A stretch of 64,000 nucleotides of DNA from Vibrio sp. RE88 (GTDB taxonomy: Bacteria; Pseudomonadota; Gammaproteobacteria; Enterobacterales; Vibrionaceae): the NCBI RefSeq assembly GCF_013113835.1, contig NZ_VTYQ01000002.1:124001-188000 (forward strand), read 5' to 3'. The position numbers and the translations under genes are program-made. The notes under the pieces were generated by a model, which ran no database searches, was not told the origin of the DNA, and worked only from the letters and a program-made list of their open reading frames with translations. Shown here one piece after another: positions 53,050-62,040 of the stretch (its first letter is position 1; each line of letters opens with the position of its first letter).

Positions 53050-56000
53050 TCCGCATGCTTTCCGTTTCACGAATGATGACGAGTCTCGCATCGCATTGCG
53101 GAGAAAATTGGTCTCTGTGCTCGATATCATGGGCTACGACAGGCATTACCGTGATCAAGTGGTGTTTCTGTGTGGGGAAATACTATTCCAGTTGTTTTCG
53201 GTGTTGGATTCTATTGAACTCAAAGTAAAAATACACGACAACGGTATACAAACCTTGTGGTCATCGGCAGAGGGGGGTGAGTGTCTACCGCGTGTTTCGA
53301 TTCCTCTGCTGGCTATTTCTCAGTCGAAAGATGAGCTCGTCTGGACGCTGAATGCCAACAAATCTCTCAGCGAAAGTGATTTTCTCAATATTAAAAATGT
53401 TCTGTCCGAGAAAACGCGTGATGACCTCATGCATGAATTACAAATGAAGAACCGAGAGCTGGCGATTCACCAAGAAGGGCTAGAAGAGGAGATCGAACGT
53501 CGAACTCGAGATTTGCAAGCCAGCGAAGCGCTATCCCGCACTATCATTGAAGGGGCTCCTTCTAGCGTAGTGATTGTGGACGCGTTTAAAAGGATAGTCT
53601 TGTGGAATAAAACGGCAATAGAAACATACGGTTATAGTGTTGAAGAGGCGACAGGTCAGAACTTATTTGAACTTTTAAAAGCGGAACTTCCATTGGCGTT
53701 ATCGGAGCTACTCTCTCAAGACATTACGATTGATGATCAAGACAAGATCAGCGGCGCGTTTTTCGAGGTGCAGACGTATACCCGCGACGAGAAACCGATT
53801 CCAATCGACCTTGGAATGACGATGTTTCTCTTCGATGATGAGTGCCGGATTGCGATGTTCCTTCGAGACGTCACATCAAGAAAACAAGTTGAGGATGAAC
53901 TCAACAAAGCTCGTTCGAAGGCAGAAGAAGCGGTAGAGATTAAGTCCATGTTTCTTGCCAATATGAGCCATGAAATTCGCACACCGATGAACGCCATCAT
54001 TGGCATGTCTCATCTGGCGTTAAAGACCGATCTAACGCCTAAGCAGCACGACTACATCTCTAAGATCCACAACTCAGCTTCTCTATTGCTGGGTATCATC
54101 AACGACATTCTTGATTTCAGCAAAATTGAGGCAGGTAAACTCTCCATTGAAGAGATCGAATTTTACCTTGATGACGTTCTGCATAATGTTTCCATGGTGA
54201 CGGGACAAAAGGCGTTCGAAAAGGGGCTGGAGCTGCTGTTTGATATCCCAAGGGACGTGCCTAAAACCTTATATGGCGATCCATTAAGGCTTGGACAAAT
54301 CATTATCAACCTAGTGAACAATGCAGTGAAGTTTACTGAGCAGGGCGAAATCTCGGTCTCAGTCAAAGTGCTTCGCACGCTGGACGACAAAATTGAGTTA
54401 GGGTTTGCGGTTAAAGATACTGGCATTGGGATGAGTGAAGAACAGTCGAGCAAGCTGTTTAATGCGTTTACTCAAGCGGATGGCAGTACAACGCGAAAAT
54501 ATGGTGGTACTGGGCTGGGTTTATCGATCTGCCGCCGCTTAGTCGAACTGATGGGCGGCGAGATTTCGGTAGACAGCGAACTCAATGTGGGTAGTGCGTT
54601 CCGCTTCAACATCGTGGTCGGTGCGGTGATGGAAAGCGGTTACACCCCGATCGTTGTGCCGGACTTACTCAATCATGTCCATGCGTTGGTTGTTGATGAC
54701 AATGAACACGCGCTGTTAATCATGGAAGACTTGCTCGATATCTTCTTGTGCAAGCCGACGTTTGTCAGTAGTGGTGAGCGGGCATTGGAAGAGCTTAAGA
54801 GAGCGTCTGATGCAGGGCAGCCATACGATCTCGTCTTTATGGACTGGAAGATGCCCACCATGAGTGGCATTGAAGCAAGCCAACAAATTCGCCAGCAAGT
54901 CATCAGCGAGCATCAGCCAAAAATCGTTATCGTGACAGCTTACGATAAAGACGATATCTCGAGCGAAGTAGAAGAGCTGGATATCGCAGGATTTCTCTCA
55001 AAACCGGTTGGTCAGTCATACTTGTTTGACTTGATTATGGATTTGTTTGGGCCGACCAACAATAACTCAACGCCCGGCGTGCAATCGCGTAGACACCGAA
55101 GAGACAAGGAACTAGAAGGGCTTCGAGTGTTGCTAGTTGAAGACAACGAGATCAATCAACAAATCGCAGTTGAGCTGATGGAAGAGAAAGGTATTGTGGT
55201 TACCGTCGCAAATAATGGTGCTGAAGCGATAGAGACTCTGGAAACAAAGATCGGCACGCCAGAGATGTTTGAAATCATCTTTATGGATCTGCAAATGCCC
55301 GTGATGGATGGTTATGAAGCCAGCAAACGCATACGTGGTGATGCGCGCTATGATGACATTCCACTGATTGCGATGACTGCCCACGCCATGGTTGAAGAGC
55401 GAGAACGCTGTTTGAGTATCGGCATGAACGATCATGTCTCTAAACCCATTGACCCAGAGCACCTATTCTCGACTATCAAGCGATGTTGCCAGAGTGGTGT
55501 TACGCAGAACCATACTCAAGTCAGTAGTGACAATTCAGGCCGTACTGGGGAAGCCCTAGTTGAAGAAAGTGCCAAATCGGTGGCTGAAAGCCTCCAAGAG
55601 GTGGATTCGCTTGATACCAAAAATGGGCTACTTCGGGTTGCTAGCAACGAAGCACTCTATCATCGGTTGCTCTCACAATTGGTCGACAAAGAGTACGATT
55701 ATGATAATCGACTTGATGTCGCTTTAGACAAAGGAGACTTTGAGTACGCAAAACTGATCACCCACACGCTTAAAGGTACTGCGGCCAATCTTGGGGCCAT
55801 TCGCTTGTCCGACATCGCGTCAAGGTTAGAACAAGAGTTAGGTTTTGGCGAACGGACAGAATCACTGGAGCAGCTAAAGAGAGAAATATCGGAATATCTC
55901 AAGCCGTTTTTCAACGCTATTTGCAATGCGCTCAATCGCCCACAGCCAACGAATACCAAGGACAAGCTCGACAACGACAGTGTCAAAGTGATTCATCAAT

Positions 56001-56215
56001 TGGACTTACTGCTACAGGAGCTTGATGCTCGTGCTATCGATTACCTTGACGAGCATTATTTGTACCTCAATACTTTACTAGGGTCGGAAGAGTTCGACAC
56101 TTGTTGCAAGTGCATTCACGATTGTGACTTCTTGTCTGCCAGTGTCGCCCTGAGAAAAGCAGCCAGCATTTATCCGTTGGACATGGATAAAGTGTTTGGG
56201 GGAGACCATGGATGA
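53042..56215 (+). CDS. Stressosome-linked hybrid sensor histidine kinase
   Basis: 1057-residue cytoplasmic hybrid kinase. Residues 1-130 are an unusual N-terminal domain, then a coiled coil (130-165) and PAS (165-285). HisKA has the phospho-His at about 310 (ANMSHEIRTPMN), and HATPase (430-535) has GIGMSEEQ and GGTGLGLSICRRLVELMGG. Two receivers follow, with Asp near 601 (VFMDWKMP) and 749 (IFMDLQMP), then an Hpt domain with His near 908 (THTLKGTAANLG). No transmembrane segment is visible, so input probably comes from the stressosome. The start overlaps rsbX by 8 bases and the end overlaps the HD-GYP regulator gene by 8, so all are co-expressed. Confidence 0.93.
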   Translation: MNSPHAFRFTNDDESRIALRRKLVSVLDIMGYDRHYRDQVVFLCGEILFQLFSVLDSIELKVKIHDNGIQTLWSSAEGGECLPRVSIPLLAISQSKDELVWTLNANKSLSESDFLNIKNVLSEKTRDDLMHELQMKNRELAIHQEGLEEEIERRTRDLQASEALSRTIIEGAPSSVVIVDAFKRIVLWNKTAIETYGYSVEEATGQNLFELLKAELPLALSELLSQDITIDDQDKISGAFFEVQTYTRDEKPIPIDLGMTMFLFDDECRIAMFLRDVTSRKQVEDELNKARSKAEEAVEIKSMFLANMSHEIRTPMNAIIGMSHLALKTDLTPKQHDYISKIHNSASLLLGIINDILDFSKIEAGKLSIEEIEFYLDDVLHNVSMVTGQKAFEKGLELLFDIPRDVPKTLYGDPLRLGQIIINLVNNAVKFTEQGEISVSVKVLRTLDDKIELGFAVKDTGIGMSEEQSSKLFNAFTQADGSTTRKYGGTGLGLSICRRLVELMGGEISVDSELNVGSAFRFNIVVGAVMESGYTPIVVPDLLNHVHALVVDDNEHALLIMEDLLDIFLCKPTFVSSGERALEELKRASDAGQPYDLVFMDWKMPTMSGIEASQQIRQQVISEHQPKIVIVTAYDKDDISSEVEELDIAGFLSKPVGQSYLFDLIMDLFGPTNNNSTPGVQSRRHRRDKELEGLRVLLVEDNEINQQIAVELMEEKGIVVTVANNGAEAIETLETKIGTPEMFEIIFMDLQMPVMDGYEASKRIRGDARYDDIPLIAMTAHAMVEERERCLSIGMNDHVSKPIDPEHLFSTIKRCCQSGVTQNHTQVSSDNSGRTGEALVEESAKSVAESLQEVDSLDTKNGLLRVASNEALYHRLLSQLVDKEYDYDNRLDVALDKGDFEYAKLITHTLKGTAANLGAIRLSDIASRLEQELGFGERTESLEQLKREISEYLKPFFNAICNALNRPQPTNTKDKLDNDSVKVIHQLDLLLQELDARAIDYLDEHYLYLNTLLGSEEFDTCCKCIHDCDFLSASVALRKAASIYPLDMDKVFGGDHG

Positions 56216-57338
56216 CCACCTAACCAGCGTCTTAGTTGTTGATGATAATGCTGAGAACCGAGTGTTACTCAGTGGCTTATTGAAACCTCACCATCGCGTA
56301 TTGGTAGCGACAGGTGGTGTTCAGGCGATCAATATTTGCAAGCAGAAGAAACCTGATATTGTTCTGCTCGATGTCATGATGCCTGAAATGGACGGCTATG
56401 AAGTCTGTGAACGATTAACTGCGGACCCAGAAACCCATGATATTCCAGTGATTTTTCTGACGGCCAAGTCGCAAATAGAAGATGAACAACGTGGCTTTGC
56501 TGCTGGAGCTGTTGACTATATTCTCAAGCCCATCAGCCCGCCGATTCTTATCTCTCGCATCAACACTCATTTAAGGTTGCGTGGGGCAATGGATGCACTG
56601 GCTGAGCAAAATGAAGAGCTGGAAGCACGAGTCAGGAAGCGTACTCGTGAGCTGGAAATGCTTCAAGATGCGACGATTGGCGCGATGGCATCTTTGGCAG
56701 AAACGCGTGATAACGAAACAGGAAATCATATTCGCCGCACACAACACTACGTTAGAGCGTTGGCGGAAGAGTTGGTGCGAACTGGTCACTATACGGAGTC
56801 TTTGACGCCAGAAGCGATAGACTTGTTGTACAAGTCAGCGCCACTTCATGATATTGGTAAAGTAGGTATTCCTGACAGCGTATTGCTCAAGCCAGCTCGA
56901 TTGACCGACGAAGAATTTGATTTAATGAAGTACCACACGACGCTAGGACGTGCGGTATTAATGACAGTTGAAGACTCCATCGACTTTAAATGTGACTTTT
57001 TAACCATCGCTAAAGAAATCGCCTATAGCCATCAGGAAAAATGGGATGGCAGTGGTTACCCAGAAGGCATTTCGGGTTTAAACATTCCGCTTAGTGCGAG
57101 GCTGATGGCGTTGGCGGACGTATACGATGCATTGATTTCTGAACGGGTCTATAAGCCTGCATTCCCTCATGATAAGGCGGTGGAAATTATTGCTGAAGGC
57201 TCTGGGACTCATTTTGAGCCGGTGATTGTCGATGTGTTTCTTAGCATAGAAAGTACCTTCAAAGAGATTGCTTCTAAGTACAAGGATGAAGGTTTTGATG
57301 AAGATTCTTTTCAGTTGAAAGCTAGTGGAGAAGAATAA
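56208..57338 (+). CDS. HD-GYP response regulator, stressosome output
   Basis: 376-residue protein: a receiver domain (1-120) with the phosphoacceptor near Asp55 (IVLLDVMMPEMDGYEV), a coiled-coil linker (LAEQNEELEARVRKRTRELEML) and an HD-GYP domain (155-355). Metal and catalytic motifs are intact: APLHDIGKVGIPD, KYHTTLG, SHQEKWDGSGYPEGI and LADVYDALISERVYKP. It is predicted to hydrolyse cyclic di-GMP when phosphorylated. The ATG at 56208 has GGGGGAG upstream and overlaps the kinase stop, so it is the cognate regulator of that kinase. It ends the stressosome operon. Confidence 0.93.
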   Translation: MDDHLTSVLVVDDNAENRVLLSGLLKPHHRVLVATGGVQAINICKQKKPDIVLLDVMMPEMDGYEVCERLTADPETHDIPVIFLTAKSQIEDEQRGFAAGAVDYILKPISPPILISRINTHLRLRGAMDALAEQNEELEARVRKRTRELEMLQDATIGAMASLAETRDNETGNHIRRTQHYVRALAEELVRTGHYTESLTPEAIDLLYKSAPLHDIGKVGIPDSVLLKPARLTDEEFDLMKYHTTLGRAVLMTVEDSIDFKCDFLTIAKEIAYSHQEKWDGSGYPEGISGLNIPLSARLMALADVYDALISERVYKPAFPHDKAVEIIAEGSGTHFEPVIVDVFLSIESTFKEIASKYKDEGFDEDSFQLKASGEE

Positions 57339-57526
57339 TTTCAGGCTTTATTGGGTGTTGTTTTGTTTAATTTGTTGGTAATAGGTTCAGCGTCTTTTGG
57401 CAGCATTAGCGTGTCTGCTCGGAGTTCTCAAAACAGATACGTTTAATCTCTTTAGATTCATGCCTGATGAGCTAACTATCTGTTACACTGAAACTATTAG
57501 TAACACGAATAGCAGTAGGTATATGC

Positions 57527-58531
57527 ATGTCTTTTCCTGTCCTTATTTGTGACGACTCCGCGCTAGCTCGAAAGCAAATGGCGCGTTCATTACCTGCTTC
57601 ATTGAATGCAGATATTACTTTTGCGGTTCACGGGTTGGATGCCTTAGAGCAGTTAGAGCAAAATGATTTCAAGTTAATGTTCCTTGATTTAACCATGCCC
57701 GAATTGGATGGTTTTGGGACACTCGAAGAAATAGGCACGCGTGGCATTGATATCCAAGTCGTTGTGGTGTCTGGCGATATCCAGCCCAAAGCGAAAGAGC
57801 GAGTGATGGCGCTTGGTGCGAAAGCGTTTATCCAGAAGCCGATTGATAAAGATGCTTTGAATGCGGTGCTGAAGGAATTGGTTGAAAAACCAAGCCAGCC
57901 GCAAATAGTGACGCCAGTTACTGTCGATTTACCCATTCTTCGCCGACGCGATATTTATATGGAAGTGGCGAACGTTTCTATTGGTCGTGCCGCCGATGCA
58001 CTGGCTCGCCACTTCGACGTATTTGTTCATCTGCCCTTACCGAACGTCAATATCTTTGAAGTGAGTGAGCTGCACATGGCACTGCGTGACTTGGCGGAAA
58101 ATGACCAAGTCTCAGGGGTGTGTCAGGGGTTTAGTGGTGAAGGTATTGCTGGTGAAGCCTTAGTGCTGCTAAGTGACTCGAGTGTTTGCGACCTTAAAAA
58201 ACTCATGAAAGTTCCGGCAGACAGTGAGGAGCTGGAAGAGTTGGAGCTCCTAATGGATGTTTCAAATATTCTTGTCGGTTCATTTTTGAATGGTTTAGGT
58301 AAGCAAGCAGAGGTGCGTTTTTTCCAAAGCTCTCCTGTGCTTTTAGGCCAACATATCTCAATTGACTCCGTGATTCAGTCCACAACGGGTTCGTTTAAAA
58401 AGACCATGACGTTTGAGGTCAGTTACAACATTGACGGCACCTCAATACGATGCGACTTATTGTTTATGTTTGTTGATGAGTCACTTCCTTTGCTCGACAA
58501 CAAGTTGTCTTACTTGATGGAGGACTTTTAA
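57527..58531 (+). CDS. Response regulator fused to CheC-like phosphatase domain
   Basis: 334-residue protein. Residues 1-122 are a CheY-like receiver (VLICDDSALARKQMARSL, phospho-Asp in MFLDLTMPELDGF, Lys in FIQKPIDKD). Residues 150-330 resemble CheC/CheX phosphatases. CheC active sites have E-x2-N followed by a Pro some 20-22 residues later. The first half keeps EVANVSIGRAADAL. The second half has DVSNILVGSFLNGL, with Asp in place of Glu. The domain may dephosphorylate a CheY-type protein, possibly its own receiver. It overlaps the following PAS gene (TAATG) and starts 188 bases after the stressosome operon. Confidence 0.85.
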   Translation: MSFPVLICDDSALARKQMARSLPASLNADITFAVHGLDALEQLEQNDFKLMFLDLTMPELDGFGTLEEIGTRGIDIQVVVVSGDIQPKAKERVMALGAKAFIQKPIDKDALNAVLKELVEKPSQPQIVTPVTVDLPILRRRDIYMEVANVSIGRAADALARHFDVFVHLPLPNVNIFEVSELHMALRDLAENDQVSGVCQGFSGEGIAGEALVLLSDSSVCDLKKLMKVPADSEELEELELLMDVSNILVGSFLNGLGKQAEVRFFQSSPVLLGQHISIDSVIQSTTGSFKKTMTFEVSYNIDGTSIRCDLLFMFVDESLPLLDNKLSYLMEDF

Positions 58532-58974
58532 TGTTAAATCTTCCTGCAGAATTTGAGCAATTCCACTGGATGGTGGATATGGTACAGAACGTCGACTTGG
58601 GATTGATTGTTGTAGACCGCGAATACAAGGTTCAGGTCTGGAATGGCTTTATGACTCACCATAGTGGTGTTCAGGCCCACGATGCGATAGAAAAATCGCT
58701 GTTTGAACTGTTTCCGGAGATACCAGAAGACTGGTTTAAACTGAAGACCAAACCTGTGTATGACTTAGGTTGTCGAAGCTTCATTACTTGGCAGCAGCGC
58801 CCCTATCTATTTAAATGTAGAAACGTACGACCTGTGACTCAGCAGGCGGAATTCATGTACCAAAACATTACACTTAATCCGATGAGAACGCCGACGGGTG
58901 AAATTCGTTCATTGTTTTTATCGATTCAGGATGCAACTGCGGAAGCCTTGGTATCACTCAATCAGCACAAATAG
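58531..58974 (+). CDS. Single-domain PAS protein
   Basis: 147-residue protein that is essentially one PAS domain (MVQNVDLGLIVVDREYKVQVWNGFMTHHSGVQAHDAIEKSLFELFPEIPEDWF, ending with EIRSLFLSIQDATAEAL). No output domain is present, so it probably works through a partner. Its ATG shares a base with the stop codon of the receiver-CheC gene (TAATG), implying a stable pair. Cofactor (heme, flavin or none) cannot be read from sequence; several His and Cys residues (HH after FMT, and GCRSF, KCRNV) are present. Confidence 0.85.
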   Translation: MLNLPAEFEQFHWMVDMVQNVDLGLIVVDREYKVQVWNGFMTHHSGVQAHDAIEKSLFELFPEIPEDWFKLKTKPVYDLGCRSFITWQQRPYLFKCRNVRPVTQQAEFMYQNITLNPMRTPTGEIRSLFLSIQDATAEALVSLNQHK

Positions 58975-59039
58975 TTTGACGCAATCTTCAGCAATAAAGC
59001 CAGAAATTATCTGGCTTTATTTTTATCTTAGGAGAACCA

Positions 59040-60521
59040 ATGTCTTCACCAATCTCCCTCTATTCGGCAGAACAAGTCAAACAAGGTGAGGTCGCAGCGG
59101 CGAGAGCCAAATCGATCTCCATGTATGAACTGATGACTTGTGCTGGTCAGGCGGTATTTGATGTCATGATGAAACAATATCCGGAGTGCCGAAAGGTGTT
59201 AATTGTATGCGGTGGTGGGAATAATGGTGGTGATGGCTATGTTGTCGGTAAACTCGCATTGGAAGCCGGACTACAGGTGACGCTTTGGCGAGCCGTTGAG
59301 GAAGCAAAATTAAAAGGTGACGCCTTAACGGCTTATCAAGATTATTGTGCTGCTGGTGGCGATACTAATGAACCGGAGTTATCGTCCGAGCTCGATTATG
59401 ACTGTATTGTCGATGCACTTTTCGGAACTGGGTTGAGTGGTTCCGTCAGACCGGATGGTGTCGACCTCATTAACAGGTTAAATCGGGGTAACGCACCAAC
59501 TGTAGCCGTTGATCTACCCTCTGGTTTATCAAGTAATAGTGGTCAGATATTGGGGGCGTGCATAAAAGCTGATCACACGGTGTCATTCATTGGGCTTAAA
59601 CAAGGATTGTTTACTGGACAAGCTCGCGATTATACCGGAGTCATTCACTTCAACGGGTTAGATGTAGAAGATATCTTCGAACAGCAAAATACGCCTTCTG
59701 CTCTGCTTCTTAACAATTTGTCCGACTGTGAACCCTTTCTTCCGCGTTTAAAAGCCTCACATAAAGGCACACATGGTAAAGCCGTAATCATTGGCGGTAA
59801 TAGAGGAATGGGCGGCGCAGCTTTGCTTTCCGCCCAAGCTTGCTTGAGGAGTGGTTCCGGTCTCACTGCATTGCTCACACATCCAGAAAATACGCTGGCG
59901 TCTCTAGTCGTGTGCCCAGAAGTGATTGCGTCGTCATGGGAAGAGGGTTTAGTGAATGAGCAAAGGCTAGAACGCTGGAGCGATTGCATCGCTATTGGTC
60001 CCGGCCTTGGTACTGATGCTAGCGCGCAGAAGATGTTTCATTCGGTATCTCAACAACAACTCCCTAAGGTATATGACGCTGACGGACTGAATATACTTGC
60101 TAATCATGTCCACAAAGACGCACAGCGAATTTTAACGCCTCATCCGAGGGAAGCTGCGAGGCTACTTAACTGTTCAGTCAGTGAAATTGAGTCTGAACGA
60201 TTCCTCGCAGTAAAAAGGCTACAGCAAAAGTTCGGAGGTGTAGTGGTGTTAAAAGGAGCAGGATCGCTAATCTACGATGGTCAACAAACGTATGTTTGCA
60301 ACGCTGGAAATCCGGGCATGGCGAGCGGCGGAATGGGGGATGTGCTTACTGGTGTCATCCTTGGCTTGTTAGCTCAAGGTGAAAGTTTAACCAGTTCGGC
60401 AGTGAAAGGGGTCATGGTTCATAGTCTGGCAGCCGACATGGATGTCGAAAAAAACGGCGAACGTGGACTTTGTGCAAGTGATTTGTTGCCTCATATTCGT
60501 CATTTGGTTAATGGAAAATAG
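59040..60521 (+). CDS. nnr: Bifunctional NAD(P)H-hydrate epimerase / ADP-dependent dehydratase
   Basis: 493-residue metabolite-repair enzyme. The N-terminal YjeF_N domain (residues 1-210; VCGGGNNGGDGYVVGKLALEAG, DLPSGLSSNSG) epimerises the R and S hydrates. The C-terminal carbohydrate-kinase-like domain (220-493; HKGTHGKAVIIGGNRGMGGAALL, TPHPREAARLL, NAGNPGMASGGMGDVLTGVILGLLAQG) restores NAD(P)H with ADP as phosphate donor. In many gamma-proteobacteria this gene is next to tsaE and amiB. Here it stands alone after the PAS gene, 65 bases downstream. Confidence 0.95.
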   Translation: MSSPISLYSAEQVKQGEVAAARAKSISMYELMTCAGQAVFDVMMKQYPECRKVLIVCGGGNNGGDGYVVGKLALEAGLQVTLWRAVEEAKLKGDALTAYQDYCAAGGDTNEPELSSELDYDCIVDALFGTGLSGSVRPDGVDLINRLNRGNAPTVAVDLPSGLSSNSGQILGACIKADHTVSFIGLKQGLFTGQARDYTGVIHFNGLDVEDIFEQQNTPSALLLNNLSDCEPFLPRLKASHKGTHGKAVIIGGNRGMGGAALLSAQACLRSGSGLTALLTHPENTLASLVVCPEVIASSWEEGLVNEQRLERWSDCIAIGPGLGTDASAQKMFHSVSQQQLPKVYDADGLNILANHVHKDAQRILTPHPREAARLLNCSVSEIESERFLAVKRLQQKFGGVVVLKGAGSLIYDGQQTYVCNAGNPGMASGGMGDVLTGVILGLLAQGESLTSSAVKGVMVHSLAADMDVEKNGERGLCASDLLPHIRHLVNGK

Positions 60522-60726
60522 AGAACACGCAGCCTTTAAGGTACTTTTTACAAAAATTAACGACGTTAACGGTTTCGGTAAACGATTGCTTTCTGGTTTT
60601 GATTAGTTGAACTGTTGCGGTTAAGTCTTTGTTTGCTAAGGATTGTTTGAGGTTTGATGTATACGAGGGGAAATTAGGTTTGCAAGATTTCAAAATGGTA
60701 TCACAAAAAAAATGCAATTATCAGTC
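60522..60726. other. Intergenic stretch between nnr and the guaC leader
   Basis: About 205 bases, AT-rich, with no coding frame or RNA gene that I can support. The motif TTAACGACGTTAAC near 60557-60570 is a short imperfect inverted repeat. The promoter and leader of guaC follow and are listed separately. Confidence 0.35.
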
Positions 60727-60873
60727 TTGCGAGAAATAAATCACGACCTATAATGCTGAAAACCGGAGCGTCTGCCAACGCTCCGGTTTTTTTGTGTCCG
60801 AAACTCAGTAAAGCGTCTGCCAACGTTTACCGAAAACGCACGACACGTAAATTTGCTTACAGGAAAATTTATC
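60727..60873 (+). promoter_or_regulatory. guaC promoter and two-hairpin leader
   Basis: TTGCGA (60727-60732), 16 bases and TATAAT (60749-60754) form a strong promoter with a start near 60761. The transcript would begin with a perfect 11-bp hairpin (AACCGGAGCGT, loop CTGCCA, ACGCTCCGGTT; 60761-60788) followed by seven T residues, an intrinsic terminator. A second, weaker hairpin with one bulge (GTAAAGCGT / ACGTTTAC) lies at 60809-60830 with the same loop. The 13-base string GCGTCTGCCAACG is therefore repeated 45 bases apart (60768-60780 and 60813-60825). AGGAAAA is the guaC ribosome site. Attenuation or a repeated binding site is plausible; no known riboswitch fold was recognised. Confidence 0.5.
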
Positions 60874-61920
60874 ATGCGTATCGAACAAGAACTTAAGTTA
60901 GGCTTTAAAGATGTACTATTTCGCCCGAAGCGTTCTACTCTTAAAAGTCGTTCTCAAGTTGAATTAACCCGCGAGTTTACATTTAAGCATAGCGGTCGTC
61001 AATGGTCTGGTACCCCAGTGATTGCAGCAAACATGGATTCTGTAGGTAGTTTCGCAATGGCGAAAGCGCTAGCTGAACATGGTGTAATGACGGCTATCCA
61101 CAAACATTACACAGTCGAGCAGTGGGCTGAATTCGTAAAATCAGCAGACAAGAACACGCTAAACAATGTGTTTGTTTCTACGGGCACTTCAGAAGCTGAC
61201 TTCCAAAAAACAAAGGACATCATGGATCTGAGTGATGACCTTATCTTCATCTGTATTGATATCGCCAACGGTTATTCAGAGCACTTAGTCGAGTACGTAG
61301 AAAAAGTACGTGCTGCATTCCCTGATAAAGTGATTTCTGCAGGTAACGTTGTGACTGGTGACATGTGTGAAGAGCTTATCCTAGCTGGTGCAGACATCGT
61401 TAAAGTAGGTATCGGCCCGGGCTCTGTATGTACTACCCGCGTTAAGACTGGTGTTGGTTATCCGCAGCTTTCTGCAATCATTGAATGTGGCGACGCTGCG
61501 CACGGCTTAGGCGGTATGATTATCGGTGACGGTGGCTGTTCATGTGCTGGCGATGTTGCAAAAGCATTTGGTGGCGGTGCAGATTTCGTGATGCTTGGCG
61601 GTATGCTAGCAGGTCACGAAGAGTCAGGCGGCGAAGTTATCGAACAAGATGGCGAGACATTCATGAAGTTCTACGGCATGTCTTCTCAGTCTGCAATGGA
61701 CAAGCACTCAGGTGGTGTTGCAAAGTACCGCGCAGCTGAAGGAAAAACCGTACTATTGCCATTCCGTGGCAGTGTTCACGGTACTATCTCAGACATCCTT
61801 GGTGGTGTACGTTCAACTTGTACATACGTAGGCGCAGCAAAGCTTAAAGAGCTAACTAAGCGTACTACCTTCATCCGTGTACAAGAGCAAGAGAACAACG
61901 TTTTCGGTAAAGAGAAGTAA
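60874..61920 (+). CDS. guaC: GMP reductase
   Basis: 348-residue NADPH-dependent enzyme that deaminates GMP to IMP, connecting guanine and adenine nucleotide pools. The IMPDH/GMPR barrel is evident: [35 protein letters not shown], and the catalytic Cys loop [71 protein letters not shown] and [13 protein letters not shown] follow. The start at 60874 ([16 protein letters not shown]) has AGGAAAA upstream and gives the standard length. The last gene before the integrated element. Confidence 0.97.
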   Translation: MRIEQELKLGFKDVLFRPKRSTLKSRSQVELTREFTFKHSGRQWSGTPVIAANMDSVGSFAMAKALAEHGVMTAIHKHYTVEQWAEFVKSADKNTLNNVFVSTGTSEADFQKTKDIMDLSDDLIFICIDIANGYSEHLVEYVEKVRAAFPDKVISAGNVVTGDMCEELILAGADIVKVGIGPGSVCTTRVKTGVGYPQLSAIIECGDAAHGLGGMIIGDGGCSCAGDVAKAFGGGADFVMLGGMLAGHEESGGEVIEQDGETFMKFYGMSSQSAMDKHSGGVAKYRAAEGKTVLLPFRGSVHGTISDILGGVRSTCTYVGAAKLKELTKRTTFIRVQEQENNVFGKEK

Positions 61921-61948
61921 CCCTATACTTCGGAAAATTCGAACTATT

Positions 61949-61977
61949 AAGAGCCGCTTTTTGCGGCTCTTTTTTTG
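61949..61977 (+). terminator. Terminator after guaC, near the integration site
   Basis: AAGAGCCGC / GCGGCTCTT with a TTTTT loop and seven T residues. It directly precedes the repeats bordering the integrase gene, so the element's attachment core probably lies at or near this terminator. Confidence 0.85.
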
Positions 61978-61992
61978 CCTGAAAATTGTAAA

Positions 61993-62039
61993 GTGGCGAC
62001 AAAGTGGCGACAGCCAGCGAAAAATTTTTTGTGGCGACA
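61993..62039. repeat. Three GTGGCGACA direct repeats next to the integrase
   Basis: GTGGCGACA occurs at 61993-62001, 62004-62012 and 62031-62039, all in the same orientation; the third adjoins the 3' end of the integrase gene. The first two are spaced 11 bases apart, one helical turn. Such clusters next to an integrase are typical of arm-type integrase binding sites at an attachment site. Confidence 0.7.
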
Positions 62040-62040
62040 A

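Noticed and set aside
60727..60873. Purine riboswitch upstream of guaC
   Set aside because: The three-way-junction signature and conserved loop sequences of purine riboswitches are absent; only two simple hairpins are seen.
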